Source of the DNA: Paramesorhizobium endophyticum
GTDB taxonomy: Bacteria > Pseudomonadota > Alphaproteobacteria > Rhizobiales > Rhizobiaceae
Assembly (NCBI RefSeq): GCF_014640615.1
Contig: NZ_BMHH01000002.1
Location: 62,001 to 126,000 of the forward strand
Length of the DNA: 64,000 nucleotides
Direction: 5' to 3'
Shown here: positions 17,039 to 25,736 of the stretch, piece by piece
Layout of the letters: each line of letters opens with the position of its first letter
Numbering within the stretch: the first letter of the stretch is position 1
The notes under the pieces: generated by a model
What the model was told of the DNA's origin: nothing
The model's input: the letters and a program-made list of their open reading frames with translations, nothing else
Database searches by the model: none
Translations under genes and position numbers: made by a program

Positions 17039-17301
17039 TGCCCGTCCTCCCCATCGCCATCAGACAATGCCGCCGCGCGGCGGGGCAGCAAGTGCGGAAA
17101 CCGCTCTGCGAGAAGGTTAAGAGCTTCTTCCTTCTCCTCTGGGGTATAACCGGCCCAGATGGTCAGAATTTCAACTTCTGTATCGGAAAGGGCGCGACCG
17201 AATTCAGCTGTCATCCTGCCTATCAGAGCGGCGGAATTCTCCGTGCTCCTGGTGTCTTTGGGCAAGCCTTCGGCGGCTGCCGGAATGAGTGTGTTCGGCA
17301 T
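17035..17301 (-). CDS. Hypothetical protein, first gene of the left small-gene cluster
   Basis: 88 residues with a helical middle (SDTEVEILTIWAGYTPEEKE then EALNLLAERFPHLLPRRAAA) and an acidic end. It heads the leftward cluster of seven overlapping genes (17301 to 15997) and lies 120 bases from the divergent XRE repressor, so its promoter is presumably under that repressor's control. Function unknown. Confidence 0.68.
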   Translation of the reverse strand: MPNTLIPAAAEGLPKDTRSTENSAALIGRMTAEFGRALSDTEVEILTIWAGYTPEEKEEALNLLAERFPHLLPRRAAALSDGDGEDGQ

Positions 17302-17421
17302 TTCGTGGCTCCAATTGGTATAGTAACTATGTTATTTGGTTTGTTAACCATAAACGCAGTGCGCGATTGCCGTCAACACTAATTTGTGTATGATACCAAA
17401 ATTAATGGAAATGGAGCACAA
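17302..17421. promoter_or_regulatory. Divergent control region between the small-gene cluster and the XRE repressor
   Basis: AT-rich for this genome. It contains ATAGT-A-ACTAT (17320-17330) and TGGTT-TGTT-AACCA (17337-17350), candidate operators for the adjacent repressor, and GGAG at 17411-17415 as its ribosome-binding site. It is the likely lysogeny-type switch of the element. Confidence 0.5.
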
Positions 17422-17682
17422 ATGCCTATCACTGGTAATCAGATAAGAGCCGCTCGTTCTTTGGCTGGCATGGAGCAAATAGCTCTTGCTGAGAAGGCAG
17501 GCGTGAGCGCGAACACGATCCGAAACATGGAGGCCGCGGGGGCTGACCGAGTTCGTGTTCGCACCGATACGCTGGACGCTGTCACTGACGCCTTAAAGGC
17601 GGCTGGCGTCATTTTTCTTGATGAAGGGGAGAATTCAGTCGGCGGTCCCGGTGTCCGTCTTAAAGCGTCTGAAACGTCTTAA
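17422..17682 (+). CDS. XRE family repressor of the element
   Basis: 86 residues. A Cro/C1-type helix-turn-helix occupies residues 5-40 (ITGNQIRAARSLAGMEQIAL, then AEKAGVSANTIRNMEAAG), and the tail AAGVIFLDEGENSVGGPGVR is the short C-terminal motif common to alphaproteobacterial phage and conjugative-element regulators. The start at 17422 is set by GGAG six to nine bases upstream; an in-frame start at 17386 lacks one. It is divergent from the small-gene cluster and probably controls it. There is no self-cleavage domain, so induction would need another signal or an antirepressor. Confidence 0.85.
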   Translation: MPITGNQIRAARSLAGMEQIALAEKAGVSANTIRNMEAAGADRVRVRTDTLDAVTDALKAAGVIFLDEGENSVGGPGVRLKASETS

Positions 17683-17739
17683 TCAGACGCTTGACTCCAT
17701 CCCGTCCCCTTGCCAATTTGCGCGGAACAGGGGGGCTTC

Positions 17740-18045
17740 ATGAAACGCAGTATTTTAATCGCGGCGGCGCTCTCTGCAATGCCGGCCCTTGCTGCGCCCG
17801 GCGATACCCAGGCGGACAAGGACGCGGCTTGCAAATCGTGGGGTGATTTGGCCGCCGTCATCATGAAGCTCCGCCAGACTGAAGCTCCGATGAGTGAAGC
17901 CATCAAGGGAACGGGCGACGATAGCAGCCGCCGCCTTATCATTGAGGCTTACAAAGAGCCTGCCTATTTATCCGAGGACGGCCAAGCGCGGGCAGTCGAT
18001 AGGTTCCGAAACGAGATTGAGTTGGCGTGCTTCCAATCGCAATGA
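17740..18045 (+). CDS. Small secreted protein carried by the element
   Basis: 101 residues starting MKRSILIAAALSAMPALA, a clean signal peptide with cleavage expected before APGDTQADK. The mature part is about 83 residues, helical, with two cysteines (KDAACKSW near the start, ELACFQSQ at the end) that could form a disulphide. It is preceded by a purine-rich AGGGGGGC. It is on the plus strand after the repressor and may be expressed from the integrated state, as lysogenic-conversion or superinfection-exclusion genes are. Function unknown. Confidence 0.65.
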   Translation: MKRSILIAAALSAMPALAAPGDTQADKDAACKSWGDLAAVIMKLRQTEAPMSEAIKGTGDDSSRRLIIEAYKEPAYLSEDGQARAVDRFRNEIELACFQSQ

Positions 18046-18101
18046 GCGACAAATTCCCGACGCCGCCACGATAAATCGCCACGGTCAACGCAGAAGGCGT
18101 T

Positions 18102-18928
18102 CTCACTGGAAATATTTCCAGTGAGGCGGAAGGGAAACTAGACAAATTTGTCCAGTTTCGTTCCCAAGCTTCGTAACTACCGAAATCCCGGTAGTTTGCC
18201 TCTCCAACTCGGCGGCGAGGCAACAGGCCCAACTGACCCGATAACATCGTGTCTGTTCCATATCCCGAGGTGTCGCAGTTTTGCGTCAAGTTGACGCAAA
18301 ACCCCGTTACGGGAAATTCCCGCAGCGGATCAAGCCTTTGAAATCCTTGATGGCTCCAATTGGAGCCATGTCCCAGGTGGTGCCTTCGGAAACTATGCAA
18401 ATCTGCATAGTTTCGCCCTCAAGTAAAACCGCGGTGATTGTAACCCCTTGTTATTATTAGGCTTGGATCGTATTTCGGCCTGTTTTTCCTGCGATTTCTC
18501 AGAGTTTCCAGCTCGATAATCGCGCGTTTATTTCCGAGGGAGACAAGATCTACCCGAAGGAAATTCAAGTGGCAAACTCTGCCACTCCAACTTTCGCGGA
18601 ACGCAGAACCTCGCCCAAAGTGAAGTCGAAAAGTCTCTGAACCGCATTCAAACTGCACATGAAAACGGTTCAAACGGTGACCGACCGCCGCTAAAAGCTC
18701 AGCAAAATCAACAAATCCAGAAACCAAACGGTATTGGGAGATGAGGTCGCAATGGCCAGCGTCGGCAAGCCGGTAAATGTTCCCGATGGGAACAATAAGA
18801 AGGCGACCTGTGGGACACATTATAAAAACTCAACGCGGCGTAAGTCGCCAAGTTGGCGACACACAAGAGCGCGTGGCCGTGCAGTGGACAAGTTGTCCTT
18901 TGCATAACCTGCCCGGCAGTCAGGTTAT
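18102..18928. repeat. Array of thirteen different short palindromes
   Basis: The 0.9 kb from 18046 to 18961 has no convincing gene. It holds palindromes at 18102-18125 (24 bases, perfect), 18134-18159 (one mismatch), 18175-18196, 18196-18223, 18278-18302 (12-base arms), 18310-18322, 18350-18369 (20 bases, perfect), 18389-18414 (11-base arms), 18568-18586, 18778-18794, 18844-18860, 18886-18898 and 18904-18928. Their sequences differ from one another. Many have an AA-n-TT centre, for example GTCGCCAA-G-TTGGCGAC and GGACAA-G-TTGTCC. The stretch lies where the structural operon and the repressor-side genes converge. Confidence 0.8.
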
Positions 18929-18961
18929 AGGGGTTTGCGCCCGACAAGTTGGCGGACGCAC

Positions 18962-19879
18962 CTACGCCGCTATCTCCGTCGTCACCCGTAGGCCCTGCTC
19001 CCGGAATATGAAATCGAGAACGGGCGGCGAGAGGCGCTTGGGGTATACGCCTTTCTTTGCCTTCCGAACGGTCGTAGAACAAGTGTGGCTGCAAAAATTC
19101 GTATGGTGCCTTTTGGACATGAATCGATCCCCGCACCATTGGCATGTTCGCTCAAACGATAAAACATGGCGATGTGCGAGGGCGCAGCGGGCGCTACAGA
19201 ACTTACCCTGATCGGGGCGTCTGCCCTTGTGCGCCATGAATGATATTCCACAGTGGAGGCATGGCAGTTCCTCCAAGGCTCGATCTCGGTGCTTCTTGTA
19301 GCATGAGGGTGAGCAAAATTTCTCATCGCCTTTGTGGGGCTTGAACCGGACGCCACATTCTCGGCATGAGATAGCTGGATGTTTTGCGCGCCTGATTGTC
19401 TTCCACGCCGCATGGAAAGCTTCGGAAGCGTCACGAACGGTTTCCGCGTCCCGCCGGGTAATAAAGGCTTTCGCGCATTCCTCGGAGCAAAAGCGGGAGC
19501 TTCTCATGCCGCTGCCAAATTCGGTATCGACCGCACCGCCGCACCATTTGCAATTCTCTGCCGGCGTCGTGTAGTCTGGCTGTCCTTGCTCCCAAGTGGG
19601 ACGGCTGTATCCAAGCTTCATTATCGCTGAGGATACCAGATTGGCAGCTTCGCGGTTGGCTCGATCCCATGAATAGCCTTTGAGGCACAAGGCTGAACGG
19701 ATACCGGAAAGCACCGGGCCTTCCTTTTCAAACTGGCTGAACCGCCAGTCGGAAAGAAGGTCCATGATTTTGTTGATGATGTGCTTTCGCTGATCGCCCT
19801 TATAAACGGGGTCGTGAGCTTGCGGCTTGGTCTTGCCTGGGCCGCGTCGATAGGCGTCATATCCTCCCCAGTAGCTCAT
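18962..19879 (-). CDS. Protein with four treble-clef-like zinc knuckles
   Basis: 305 residues. Four repeated CxxC...FCSxxC modules are seen: Cys110/113 with 131/135, Cys172/175 with 189/193, Cys207/210 with 228/232, and Cys246/249 with 263/267. The N-terminal 105 residues are helical and free of such motifs. Treble-clef fingers of this kind are found in HNH-type nucleases and in nucleic-acid-binding phage proteins; no catalytic His-Asn-His set is evident. It is the last gene of the structural operon, coupled to its neighbour by an ATGA overlap. Packaging or transcription roles are possible, but no function can be given. Confidence 0.75.
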   Translation of the reverse strand: MSYWGGYDAYRRGPGKTKPQAHDPVYKGDQRKHIINKIMDLLSDWRFSQFEKEGPVLSGIRSALCLKGYSWDRANREAANLVSSAIMKLGYSRPTWEQGQPDYTTPAENCKWCGGAVDTEFGSGMRSSRFCSEECAKAFITRRDAETVRDASEAFHAAWKTIRRAKHPAISCRECGVRFKPHKGDEKFCSPSCYKKHRDRALEELPCLHCGISFMAHKGRRPDQGKFCSARCALAHRHVLSFERTCQWCGDRFMSKRHHTNFCSHTCSTTVRKAKKGVYPKRLSPPVLDFIFREQGLRVTTEIAA

Positions 19880-20241
19880 CCGAACACCGCATCGAATAAC
19901 TCGGTGGTGAGTTCGCCAGTGGGCTGTGGAACGGCGCTATCGGATTTTCCGACATTGGCCTGCCGCGCATAGAAATGCTCAATATAGGCCGCGTCCATGG
20001 CGCGGATGATGGCGACGTGGTGCGGCTGGATGCTCCAGCGGTTAATATGGGAATATCCCATAATTTCCGTGTAGCTGATCGGGTTCGGCCCATTCATGTG
20101 CCATGTGCGCGTGGCGCTCAGGTCCATGAACCATTCCCAGAAGAGTGCGCCGCCGGGCGATATTATGACGGGCCTGTTCGATGCCAGCGTTTGCTCGAGC
20201 GCGGCAACCATTGTCTTTTCGAGACGGTCTATGGCGCTCAT
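19876..20241 (-). CDS. Phage protein, possible tail-assembly factor
   Basis: 121 residues with a central motif (FWEWFMDLSATRTWHMNGPN, then PISYTEIMGYSH) like that of small proteins encoded beside tail genes in alphaproteobacterial siphophages, where it is often called a tail-assembly chaperone. Here it follows the tape measure rather than preceding it. It shares one base with the tape-measure stop and is coupled by ATGA to the zinc-knuckle gene. A 7-base-arm palindrome at 20046-20062 lies inside the coding region. Confidence 0.6.
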   Translation of the reverse strand: MSAIDRLEKTMVAALEQTLASNRPVIISPGGALFWEWFMDLSATRTWHMNGPNPISYTEIMGYSHINRWSIQPHHVAIIRAMDAAYIEHFYARQANVGKSDSAVPQPTGELTTELFDAVFG

Positions 20242-22193
20242 CAGATCACCCCCCAGGTCTTCGCCTTCTGGCTGTCCCGCTTAAGGCGCATAGGTCCTGT
20301 CTTGTCATACGCCTTGACGGCTTTGCCCGCCGCGCGCGTGCCTTCGCGCTGAGCGATATTCGTCACGAATGCCTCAAAGGTTCCATCGTTGTTGAAGTTG
20401 ACCTCAACGCCCACATCGACTGCCTGCTTACCGGTCCCGCTTCCGCCCTGTCCCAGCATATGGTTCGGCGTGACCTGTGAACCTCGCGGGAGATTGACGA
20501 GCTCGGGCCCTTGCTCTCCAACAATGGCAGCCCCACCAGGAGCGAATGTCGTGCCTCTGGCGTATAGACCAAGGCCGCCGCCGCCGAACCCCGCCGCAAG
20601 CTGACCGCTGTTGGCAAAGGGCGAGGAACCACCGCCGAATATGCCGCTGAACATGCTTCCGAACCCGCCGCCGCCGAAAAGGGCGTCAAGGCCGCTGTTG
20701 ATGAGCCGGTCAGCAAGCCGCCCGAGTGCATCGGCTAATACGTCGCTCGCCTTCGCACCGTTTAGCAGCCCCGAAACCAGCGTACCGGCAAATTCGCGGC
20801 CCGCATCGTTCAGTTCCTCAAGCTGCTCCTGCGTTTTCTCGTAGGCCTCGTTCTGCCGGTAGGTGCTTTCGACAAGCGCCTCTATCTTGTCCCGCTCATC
20901 TTGCGTGGCAGCAGCTCCAGCATTGCGAAGGGCGGTCAACTTTTCCTTCTCGACCGCACTCTTGCCAACAAGCGAGGCTTCGAACTCCAGTTCCGCGATT
21001 AGGTCTTTGACGGCCTTTCGCTCGCGCTCCGCCTCACGGGCAGCCTTCTCGCGCTCACGATCCGCTGACGTGCGGCCCCCGCCCCCCTTGCCGGTGCTGG
21101 GCGGCACGTAAGGCGTGACAGGCGGCTTGTCCGGGATAGGAGGAGTGTCAATCATCGCCTTGTCCCGGCGAGCCAGTTCCTCCTTAATTTTCGCAATCTC
21201 GGCATTGTTCTTTTCGATGGTTTTGCGGGCGGGTGCGTCGAACCAGCCGCCAAGCTTTCCCGCCGCCGCATCGTTTTCCCGCTGCAACAGGTTCATCTGC
21301 GATTTGAGATGTTCCGTGTTCCGGTTTTCGAACTTCTGAAAAATTGAGATGAACTGAGCCAGCGCTTCATAAGCCTCAACAATGGCACCCTTCAGCGCAG
21401 AACCAACCGTTGTTGATACCTGGTTGAACTTCTTATCAATCTCGGCTGCTTTAACGATAAATTTCTCATCGAATACCGCGCCCATCTTGTCGGCTTCGTT
21501 TATGGTGTCGGTGATCCCCTCGCGGCCCTGCTCGATGAGGCGGACGAACTGTTCGCCGCCCTGGCCTCCTAGAAGCTCATCGAATATCCGCACCCCGGCC
21601 GCGGTATCCTTGAGCCGCTTCGTCCGGTCGATAAGCTCCAGCATCAGGGCAGACGGGTCTTTGATCCGCTCCTTCACTTCCGCTGGCGACATACCAAGGC
21701 GCTGGAAGCTCTCTGCGGCGCTGCCCTTGCCGGTCTGGATATATTCGTCGGCGCGAAGGTTCAGTTCCTTGAAGCCGTCAATCAACGCGTCGATGCCGAT
21801 TTTGTTCTGATCCGCGACGTAGCGCCAGCGCTGGAAATCCTCGACATTGATCCCAGCGGTTTTCGCCTCGCGGCCAAGTTCCGCAAAGGATGCGGTCATA
21901 TCCTTGACCGCCCCGGCGATGCCCATCACGCCGCCCGCAGCAATGCCACCGATGATCCCGCCGGCAAACGCCTTGCCGAAATTCCCCACCTTGGTGCCGA
22001 CCGTCGCAAGAGACTGATTGATCCGGTTGGTAGACAGCGCCGCGTCCCGCTCCATGTCTCGAAGCGCGGAACGACTGTTCTTCTTCATCCCGGCATAGGC
22101 GGCATTGGCAACGCCCTGCGCCTTCTTCATCCCCTTTTCGAGTTCGCTGATACGGGCCTCGATAGAGACCATGAGAACTTCTTCGTTTGCCAT
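20241..22193 (-). CDS. Phage tail tape measure protein
   Basis: 650 residues. The N terminus is a long helical region (SIEARISELEKGMKKAQGVA), followed by a Gly/Ala-rich hydrophobic segment (GIIGGIAAGGVMGIAGAV) and coiled coil rich in Lys/Glu/Arg (about 360-480). The C terminus has a Gly-rich stretch and the motif GAAIVGEQGPELVNLPRGSQ, characteristic of lambda-type tape measures. The protein fixes tail length; 650 residues would predict a rather short tail. The start at 22193 shares one base with the terminase stop (TGATG). Confidence 0.88.
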   Translation of the reverse strand: MANEEVLMVSIEARISELEKGMKKAQGVANAAYAGMKKNSRSALRDMERDAALSTNRINQSLATVGTKVGNFGKAFAGGIIGGIAAGGVMGIAGAVKDMTASFAELGREAKTAGINVEDFQRWRYVADQNKIGIDALIDGFKELNLRADEYIQTGKGSAAESFQRLGMSPAEVKERIKDPSALMLELIDRTKRLKDTAAGVRIFDELLGGQGGEQFVRLIEQGREGITDTINEADKMGAVFDEKFIVKAAEIDKKFNQVSTTVGSALKGAIVEAYEALAQFISIFQKFENRNTEHLKSQMNLLQRENDAAAGKLGGWFDAPARKTIEKNNAEIAKIKEELARRDKAMIDTPPIPDKPPVTPYVPPSTGKGGGGRTSADREREKAAREAERERKAVKDLIAELEFEASLVGKSAVEKEKLTALRNAGAAATQDERDKIEALVESTYRQNEAYEKTQEQLEELNDAGREFAGTLVSGLLNGAKASDVLADALGRLADRLINSGLDALFGGGGFGSMFSGIFGGGSSPFANSGQLAAGFGGGGLGLYARGTTFAPGGAAIVGEQGPELVNLPRGSQVTPNHMLGQGGSGTGKQAVDVGVEVNFNNDGTFEAFVTNIAQREGTRAAGKAVKAYDKTGPMRLKRDSQKAKTWGVI

Positions 22194-23806
22194 CAGGCCA
22201 CGCTCCATTCGTCTATGTCGCCGGTGAAAGTGTCGTAGGAGGAAACCCCGCTATCGCCTGTTGCGGCGCGGCCCACGGCCATGGCGCAAGCCACGGCTCC
22301 GTCAATGCGGTCCCGGCTCTTGCCCTTGTGGAATGACCTGTTCCCGGCCTTGTCCGTCTCGACGGCGATATTGTCGAAGTGCCAGCGAAGGATAGGATGG
22401 CCCCCATGGGTGAAGCGACCGCCGATAATGGCGCGCTCCAGTTCCTTGACGGCTGGTGCCATCGTTACCCACCCCTGCCGCATTTCGACGGCGGGGAGGC
22501 CGTCTTCCAAGAGGTTGTTCAGCATGTTCCGGGCGAGGTGAGGGTCGAAGGCGATTTCGCGGACATTGTAGGTCGCGCATATTTCCCGGATCGTGTCTTC
22601 CACGATGCGGAAATCCACCACGTTCCCCGGCGTGGGGATGATCAAGCCGTCCTCGGCCCATTGCGGATAGGGAACTCCGTCCTTGTCGGCCCGGCGGCGA
22701 AGACTGTCTTCCGGGCAGAAGAACCATGGATGGACGCTATAGCCGCTCTCAGGATCGCCCCACGCGGCCACGACGGCGGTTAGGTCGGAATTGCTGGAAA
22801 GGTCCACGCCAAGCCAGCACGGCGTTTGCTCGGCCTCGAAGTGGGAAATTCCCACTTCGGCCCGGCCTTGATCGTAGATCGACATATCCACGAACGGCGA
22901 TGCCGAATGGTCGAGCCACACATTGAGATTGTATTGCAGGAAGCTATCTCGGTCGGACGGCGAATTGATCGCTTTTCGCGCCTTGTCGCGGTAGCTCTCA
23001 AGGTCGGGATAACCGTGCTTCATGCCTGGATTGATGGCGAACCATAGGGCTTCGTCCTTCCAGTCGTCATCCTTCTCGGCCATGAAGATGACTGGGAGCG
23101 TTGCAGGATCGTCGATTTCGCCCTTCTGCACCTTGATTGCGTATTCGACGGTTTTCCATGCAAGGTTTTCTTGCCCGCGCCCTGATGTGGTGGCGACGAT
23201 CAGGAGTGTGCCGGGAACCTTCACCAGCGCGCTGTCGAGGGCTTCCCATTGCTTTTGTCCGGCGCGGCCCTCCCAGGCGTGAACCTCATCGGCAATCACC
23301 ACGTTCGGCGTCTTGCCGTGCTGCACCTTGCCATCGGAAGCCACGGCGATATAGCGCGAGCGCTCCTTCCGGAAGCTGATGGTCGAGGTGTATTCTCGGA
23401 CGCTCAAATGCTTCGACATGCGCGGATCGCTCTGCACGATCATCGCGGCTTCGTTGAAAAGCTCCAGCGCCTGGACATGGGCAGATGCCGCCGACACTGT
23501 AAGGCCGCCGGGCAGGCGCTCAGGCCCCATGAGGTGCAGAAGCGTGATTGCCGCGCATAGGCTTGTCTTTCGGTTTCCACGCGGCAGCAACAGCACGACG
23601 CGGCGCACTACCCGCGAGCCGTCAGGATGGCGCGGGCCATAGATGCGGCGGATCACCTTCTCCTGCCAATCGTCAAGCTGGAAAGGATGGCCAGGAGCCG
23701 GGTTCTTTGGATGCTTCAGCCTGCGCAGCCATTGAACGGCGCGCTCCCCGTGGCCGTGCGGATCGTCGATTTCTTCGGGCCGGTCAATCCAGGAGGGAGT
23801 CATCAT
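22193..23806 (-). CDS. terL: Terminase large subunit
   Basis: 537 residues, the DNA-packaging motor and nuclease. The ATPase domain has a deviant Walker A PRGNRKTS at 75-82 and Walker B VVIADEVHAW with Asp173-Glu174. The nuclease domain shows LGVDLSSNSDLTA and the late acidic RIDGAVA. The start at 23806 is preceded by GAGGTG with good spacing; GTG at 23815 is an alternative. It overlaps the small-subunit gene by about 23 bases. An 11-base-arm palindrome at 22837-22859 falls within the VGISHFE codons. Terminase genes usually come first in the structural operon; here they come near the end, just before the tape measure. Confidence 0.93.
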   Translation of the reverse strand: MMTPSWIDRPEEIDDPHGHGERAVQWLRRLKHPKNPAPGHPFQLDDWQEKVIRRIYGPRHPDGSRVVRRVVLLLPRGNRKTSLCAAITLLHLMGPERLPGGLTVSAASAHVQALELFNEAAMIVQSDPRMSKHLSVREYTSTISFRKERSRYIAVASDGKVQHGKTPNVVIADEVHAWEGRAGQKQWEALDSALVKVPGTLLIVATTSGRGQENLAWKTVEYAIKVQKGEIDDPATLPVIFMAEKDDDWKDEALWFAINPGMKHGYPDLESYRDKARKAINSPSDRDSFLQYNLNVWLDHSASPFVDMSIYDQGRAEVGISHFEAEQTPCWLGVDLSSNSDLTAVVAAWGDPESGYSVHPWFFCPEDSLRRRADKDGVPYPQWAEDGLIIPTPGNVVDFRIVEDTIREICATYNVREIAFDPHLARNMLNNLLEDGLPAVEMRQGWVTMAPAVKELERAIIGGRFTHGGHPILRWHFDNIAVETDKAGNRSFHKGKSRDRIDGAVACAMAVGRAATGDSGVSSYDTFTGDIDEWSVA

Positions 23807-24158
23807 CTTCGTCACCTCGGATCGATGGGCGGGAACGGGATACGGGCGTCAGGCCAAGTTCGGCAGCCAGCAGGCGGGCGGATTGCATGGCCTTGTCCTG
23901 AACGCGGAACAGCTTCACCATGAGTTCGGGGTCGTCACAGCCCTGCATTTGGGCCTCGACCTCGCGGACGCGGCCAATGGAAATGCAATAGTTCTCCAGC
24001 GAGCCAAGGTCGCCACGGGTCAGAATGCGGCGCTCGACAAGTTCGGGCATGACGCGCCGCCATTCGGCCTTGGCGTCCTTGGAGAGCCAGGAGGGTGCCG
24101 CCGGGACGCGCTTGAGGCCGGAATTATCCACGACAAGGTGAGGCTTCGTTCCCTTCAT
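23784..24158 (-). CDS. terS: Terminase small subunit (P27 family)
   Basis: 124 residues, with the P27-type core PSWLSKDAKAEWRRVMPELV and the helix containing LENYCISIGRVREVEAQM. The small subunit recognises the packaging site and loads DNA on the large subunit. The ATG overlaps the preceding gene's stop by 4 bases. The acidic C-terminal GDEDDDSLLD is encoded within the overlap with terL. Confidence 0.85.
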   Translation of the reverse strand: MKGTKPHLVVDNSGLKRVPAAPSWLSKDAKAEWRRVMPELVERRILTRGDLGSLENYCISIGRVREVEAQMQGCDDPELMVKLFRVQDKAMQSARLLAAELGLTPVSRSRPSIRGDEDDDSLLD

Positions 24159-24469
24159 GCCTGCCTCACACAGCGGATTTCCAGCCCCACGCGACGGCCG
24201 ATTTCTTTCAGTTCCTTGACATTGAACGGCTCGCCCTGGAACACCACACGGTGGGATGTAGCCACGCCATCGATGTAGTGAGTACGGAAAATGATGATGG
24301 TCTCGTCCAGTGCGCCATAGGCCCGGATGAATTCTTCCGTGGACGCCTGCACGATCTGGGCTCGCAAGTCCGCGAACTTCGACCAGACGAAGGTAACGCC
24401 GCCATGGCCGTCGATGACTTCCTTGCCCTCCTCGATGGTAATCAGGCGGTCCAGCTTGCCGGCTCTCAT
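24155..24469 (-). CDS. Phage head-tail adaptor (head closure) protein
   Basis: 104 residues, almost all beta: MRAGKLDRLITIEEGKEVID ... HRVVFQGEPFNVKELKEIGR. This matches the SPP1 gp16 / head-tail adaptor fold that closes the portal channel. The start at 24469 is set by the ATGA overlap with the preceding gene. Confidence 0.82.
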   Translation of the reverse strand: MRAGKLDRLITIEEGKEVIDGHGGVTFVWSKFADLRAQIVQASTEEFIRAYGALDETIIIFRTHYIDGVATSHRVVFQGEPFNVKELKEIGRRVGLEIRCVRQA

Positions 24470-24879
24470 GCTACCTCCTGAACGATGATCCTCACGGTCA
24501 CGACGCCGTGGCTTGTTTCGCCGTCTGGATCGCGCAGAATGCGGGTGCTGGTGACGTGGTTGTCCACACAATGGAAGCGGCTGTCAGCCGTATCCAAACG
24601 CCACCTCAGCGCCGCTCGGACTGCCCCGGCGATGGCCTTACAGCCCACCGTGCTAGGCTCGCGCTTCCACACATGCAGATCGAACCAGATATGGTTCAGC
24701 GTCCGGGCGATGCTGTCGCCCTGATCGACGGTTTGCGCCTCGCCTATGAGAATGCACGGATCGACAATCGGCCTCTGGTTCTTGTCTAGGATATGCGAGG
24801 CTGGGACCAGCGCGGTCACAATGGGCTCAGAAATGAGCCGGTCGCGGATGGCCTTCTGGGCTGCGAGGTCAGCGCTCAT
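24466..24879 (-). CDS. Tail completion protein (DUF3168 family)
   Basis: 137 residues opening MSADLAAQKAIRDRLISEPI with the later conserved IWFDLHVWKREPST strand. DUF3168 proteins cap the head-proximal end of siphophage tails. It overlaps the stop of the gp10-like gene by 4 bases. Confidence 0.8.
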   Translation of the reverse strand: MSADLAAQKAIRDRLISEPIVTALVPASHILDKNQRPIVDPCILIGEAQTVDQGDSIARTLNHIWFDLHVWKREPSTVGCKAIAGAVRAALRWRLDTADSRFHCVDNHVTSTRILRDPDGETSHGVVTVRIIVQEVA

Positions 24880-25328
24880 TTGCCCCAATCCTTTTTCACG
24901 GCGCGGGTGATGGCGCTCTTGATGGCGCGCTCGGCCTTCGGGCGGCGCTCGCGGAAGGTCGGCCAAAAGAACGGCTGGGCCGGACCTATGCCGGATGGTT
25001 CGCCCGTAGTCTTAACCGTCCGCTCTTTCGTGCCGTATTCGACCAGATGAGCATAGCGCACGTCCTTGTTGCCAGCCGTTATCGCCGCTGTGGTTTCAGG
25101 GATGACCATTTCGCCGCCTGGCTGCGAATAGGGAGGCGTGTTGGAATTGGGCGGCGTAACAACGATGCTGTCACGAAGCGCCCCGCTATCGACGGGGACT
25201 TTCTTCTTCATCTGCTTCGCCATCAGTTCAGCCTGGCGCACCACTGCTTTCACTGCGGCCTCCTTCACCCGTCCGGGGATAGCCGAAAGCCGGTTAGTAA
25301 GCCGCTGCAAACCGCCATCGTCAGCCAT
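24876..25328 (-). CDS. HK97 gp10-like tail-associated protein
   Basis: 150 residues with the gp10 family features: long N-terminal helix (LQRLTNRLSAIPGRVKEAAV), the motif KKVPVDSGALRDSI and a C-terminal AHLVEYGTKERT ... PAQPFFWPTF. It serves the head-tail joint and tail completion in HK97-like phages. Its start shares one base with the gp6-like stop (TGATG). Confidence 0.85.
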   Translation of the reverse strand: MADDGGLQRLTNRLSAIPGRVKEAAVKAVVRQAELMAKQMKKKVPVDSGALRDSIVVTPPNSNTPPYSQPGGEMVIPETTAAITAGNKDVRYAHLVEYGTKERTVKTTGEPSGIGPAQPFFWPTFRERRPKAERAIKSAITRAVKKDWGK

Positions 25329-25648
25329 CAGAAGCTCCAATCTCGGTATTCGTTGACGATCTGGCGCACGCCGAACGGCACCTCCTGAGCGTTCACGCCG
25401 ACGATGGACGCTTCCCGGTTCTCATACCAATGCGCGGCAAGCTGATAGATGGCCTCGATGAGCGACGGCGGAACGGGCTGTTGCTCGGGAGCGCCGTAGG
25501 TTTCATCGATCCGAAACCCAAGCAGGCGCTCGACGTGATCCAGCGCGGCGGCAAGTTTCCGCTCAAGCAGTGCGTCGTCATTCACGCCCATGTCGGGGGT
25601 GAAATTCAGTTGCGCCTTCAGCCCTTCAAGCGTTATGGTGTCGACCAT
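25328..25648 (-). CDS. Head-tail connector (phage gp6-like)
   Basis: 106 residues, all-helical gp6/gp15-type connector: ITLEGLKAQLNFTPDMGVND, then KLAAALDHVERLLGF, LIEAIYQLAAHWYENREAS and the end FGVRQIVNEYRDWSF. The ring of this protein sits below the portal. An 88-base gap with no gene separates it from the tube-like gene upstream. Confidence 0.87.
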   Translation of the reverse strand: MVDTITLEGLKAQLNFTPDMGVNDDALLERKLAAALDHVERLLGFRIDETYGAPEQQPVPPSLIEAIYQLAAHWYENREASIVGVNAQEVPFGVRQIVNEYRDWSF

Positions 25649-25736
25649 TCCTTGAAAACTCCAATTTCCGCAAATCTTGCGCTGTTGCCCCCCCGCCGGT
25701 CCCCTGTGAGGCTGGAAAGTCTGAACCCGCCCCCGG

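Noticed and set aside
17939-18820. Minus-strand frames of 153 and 133 codons across the palindrome array
   Set aside because: They run through the palindromes and into the opposite strand of the secreted-protein gene, lack ribosome-binding sites and show no family features.
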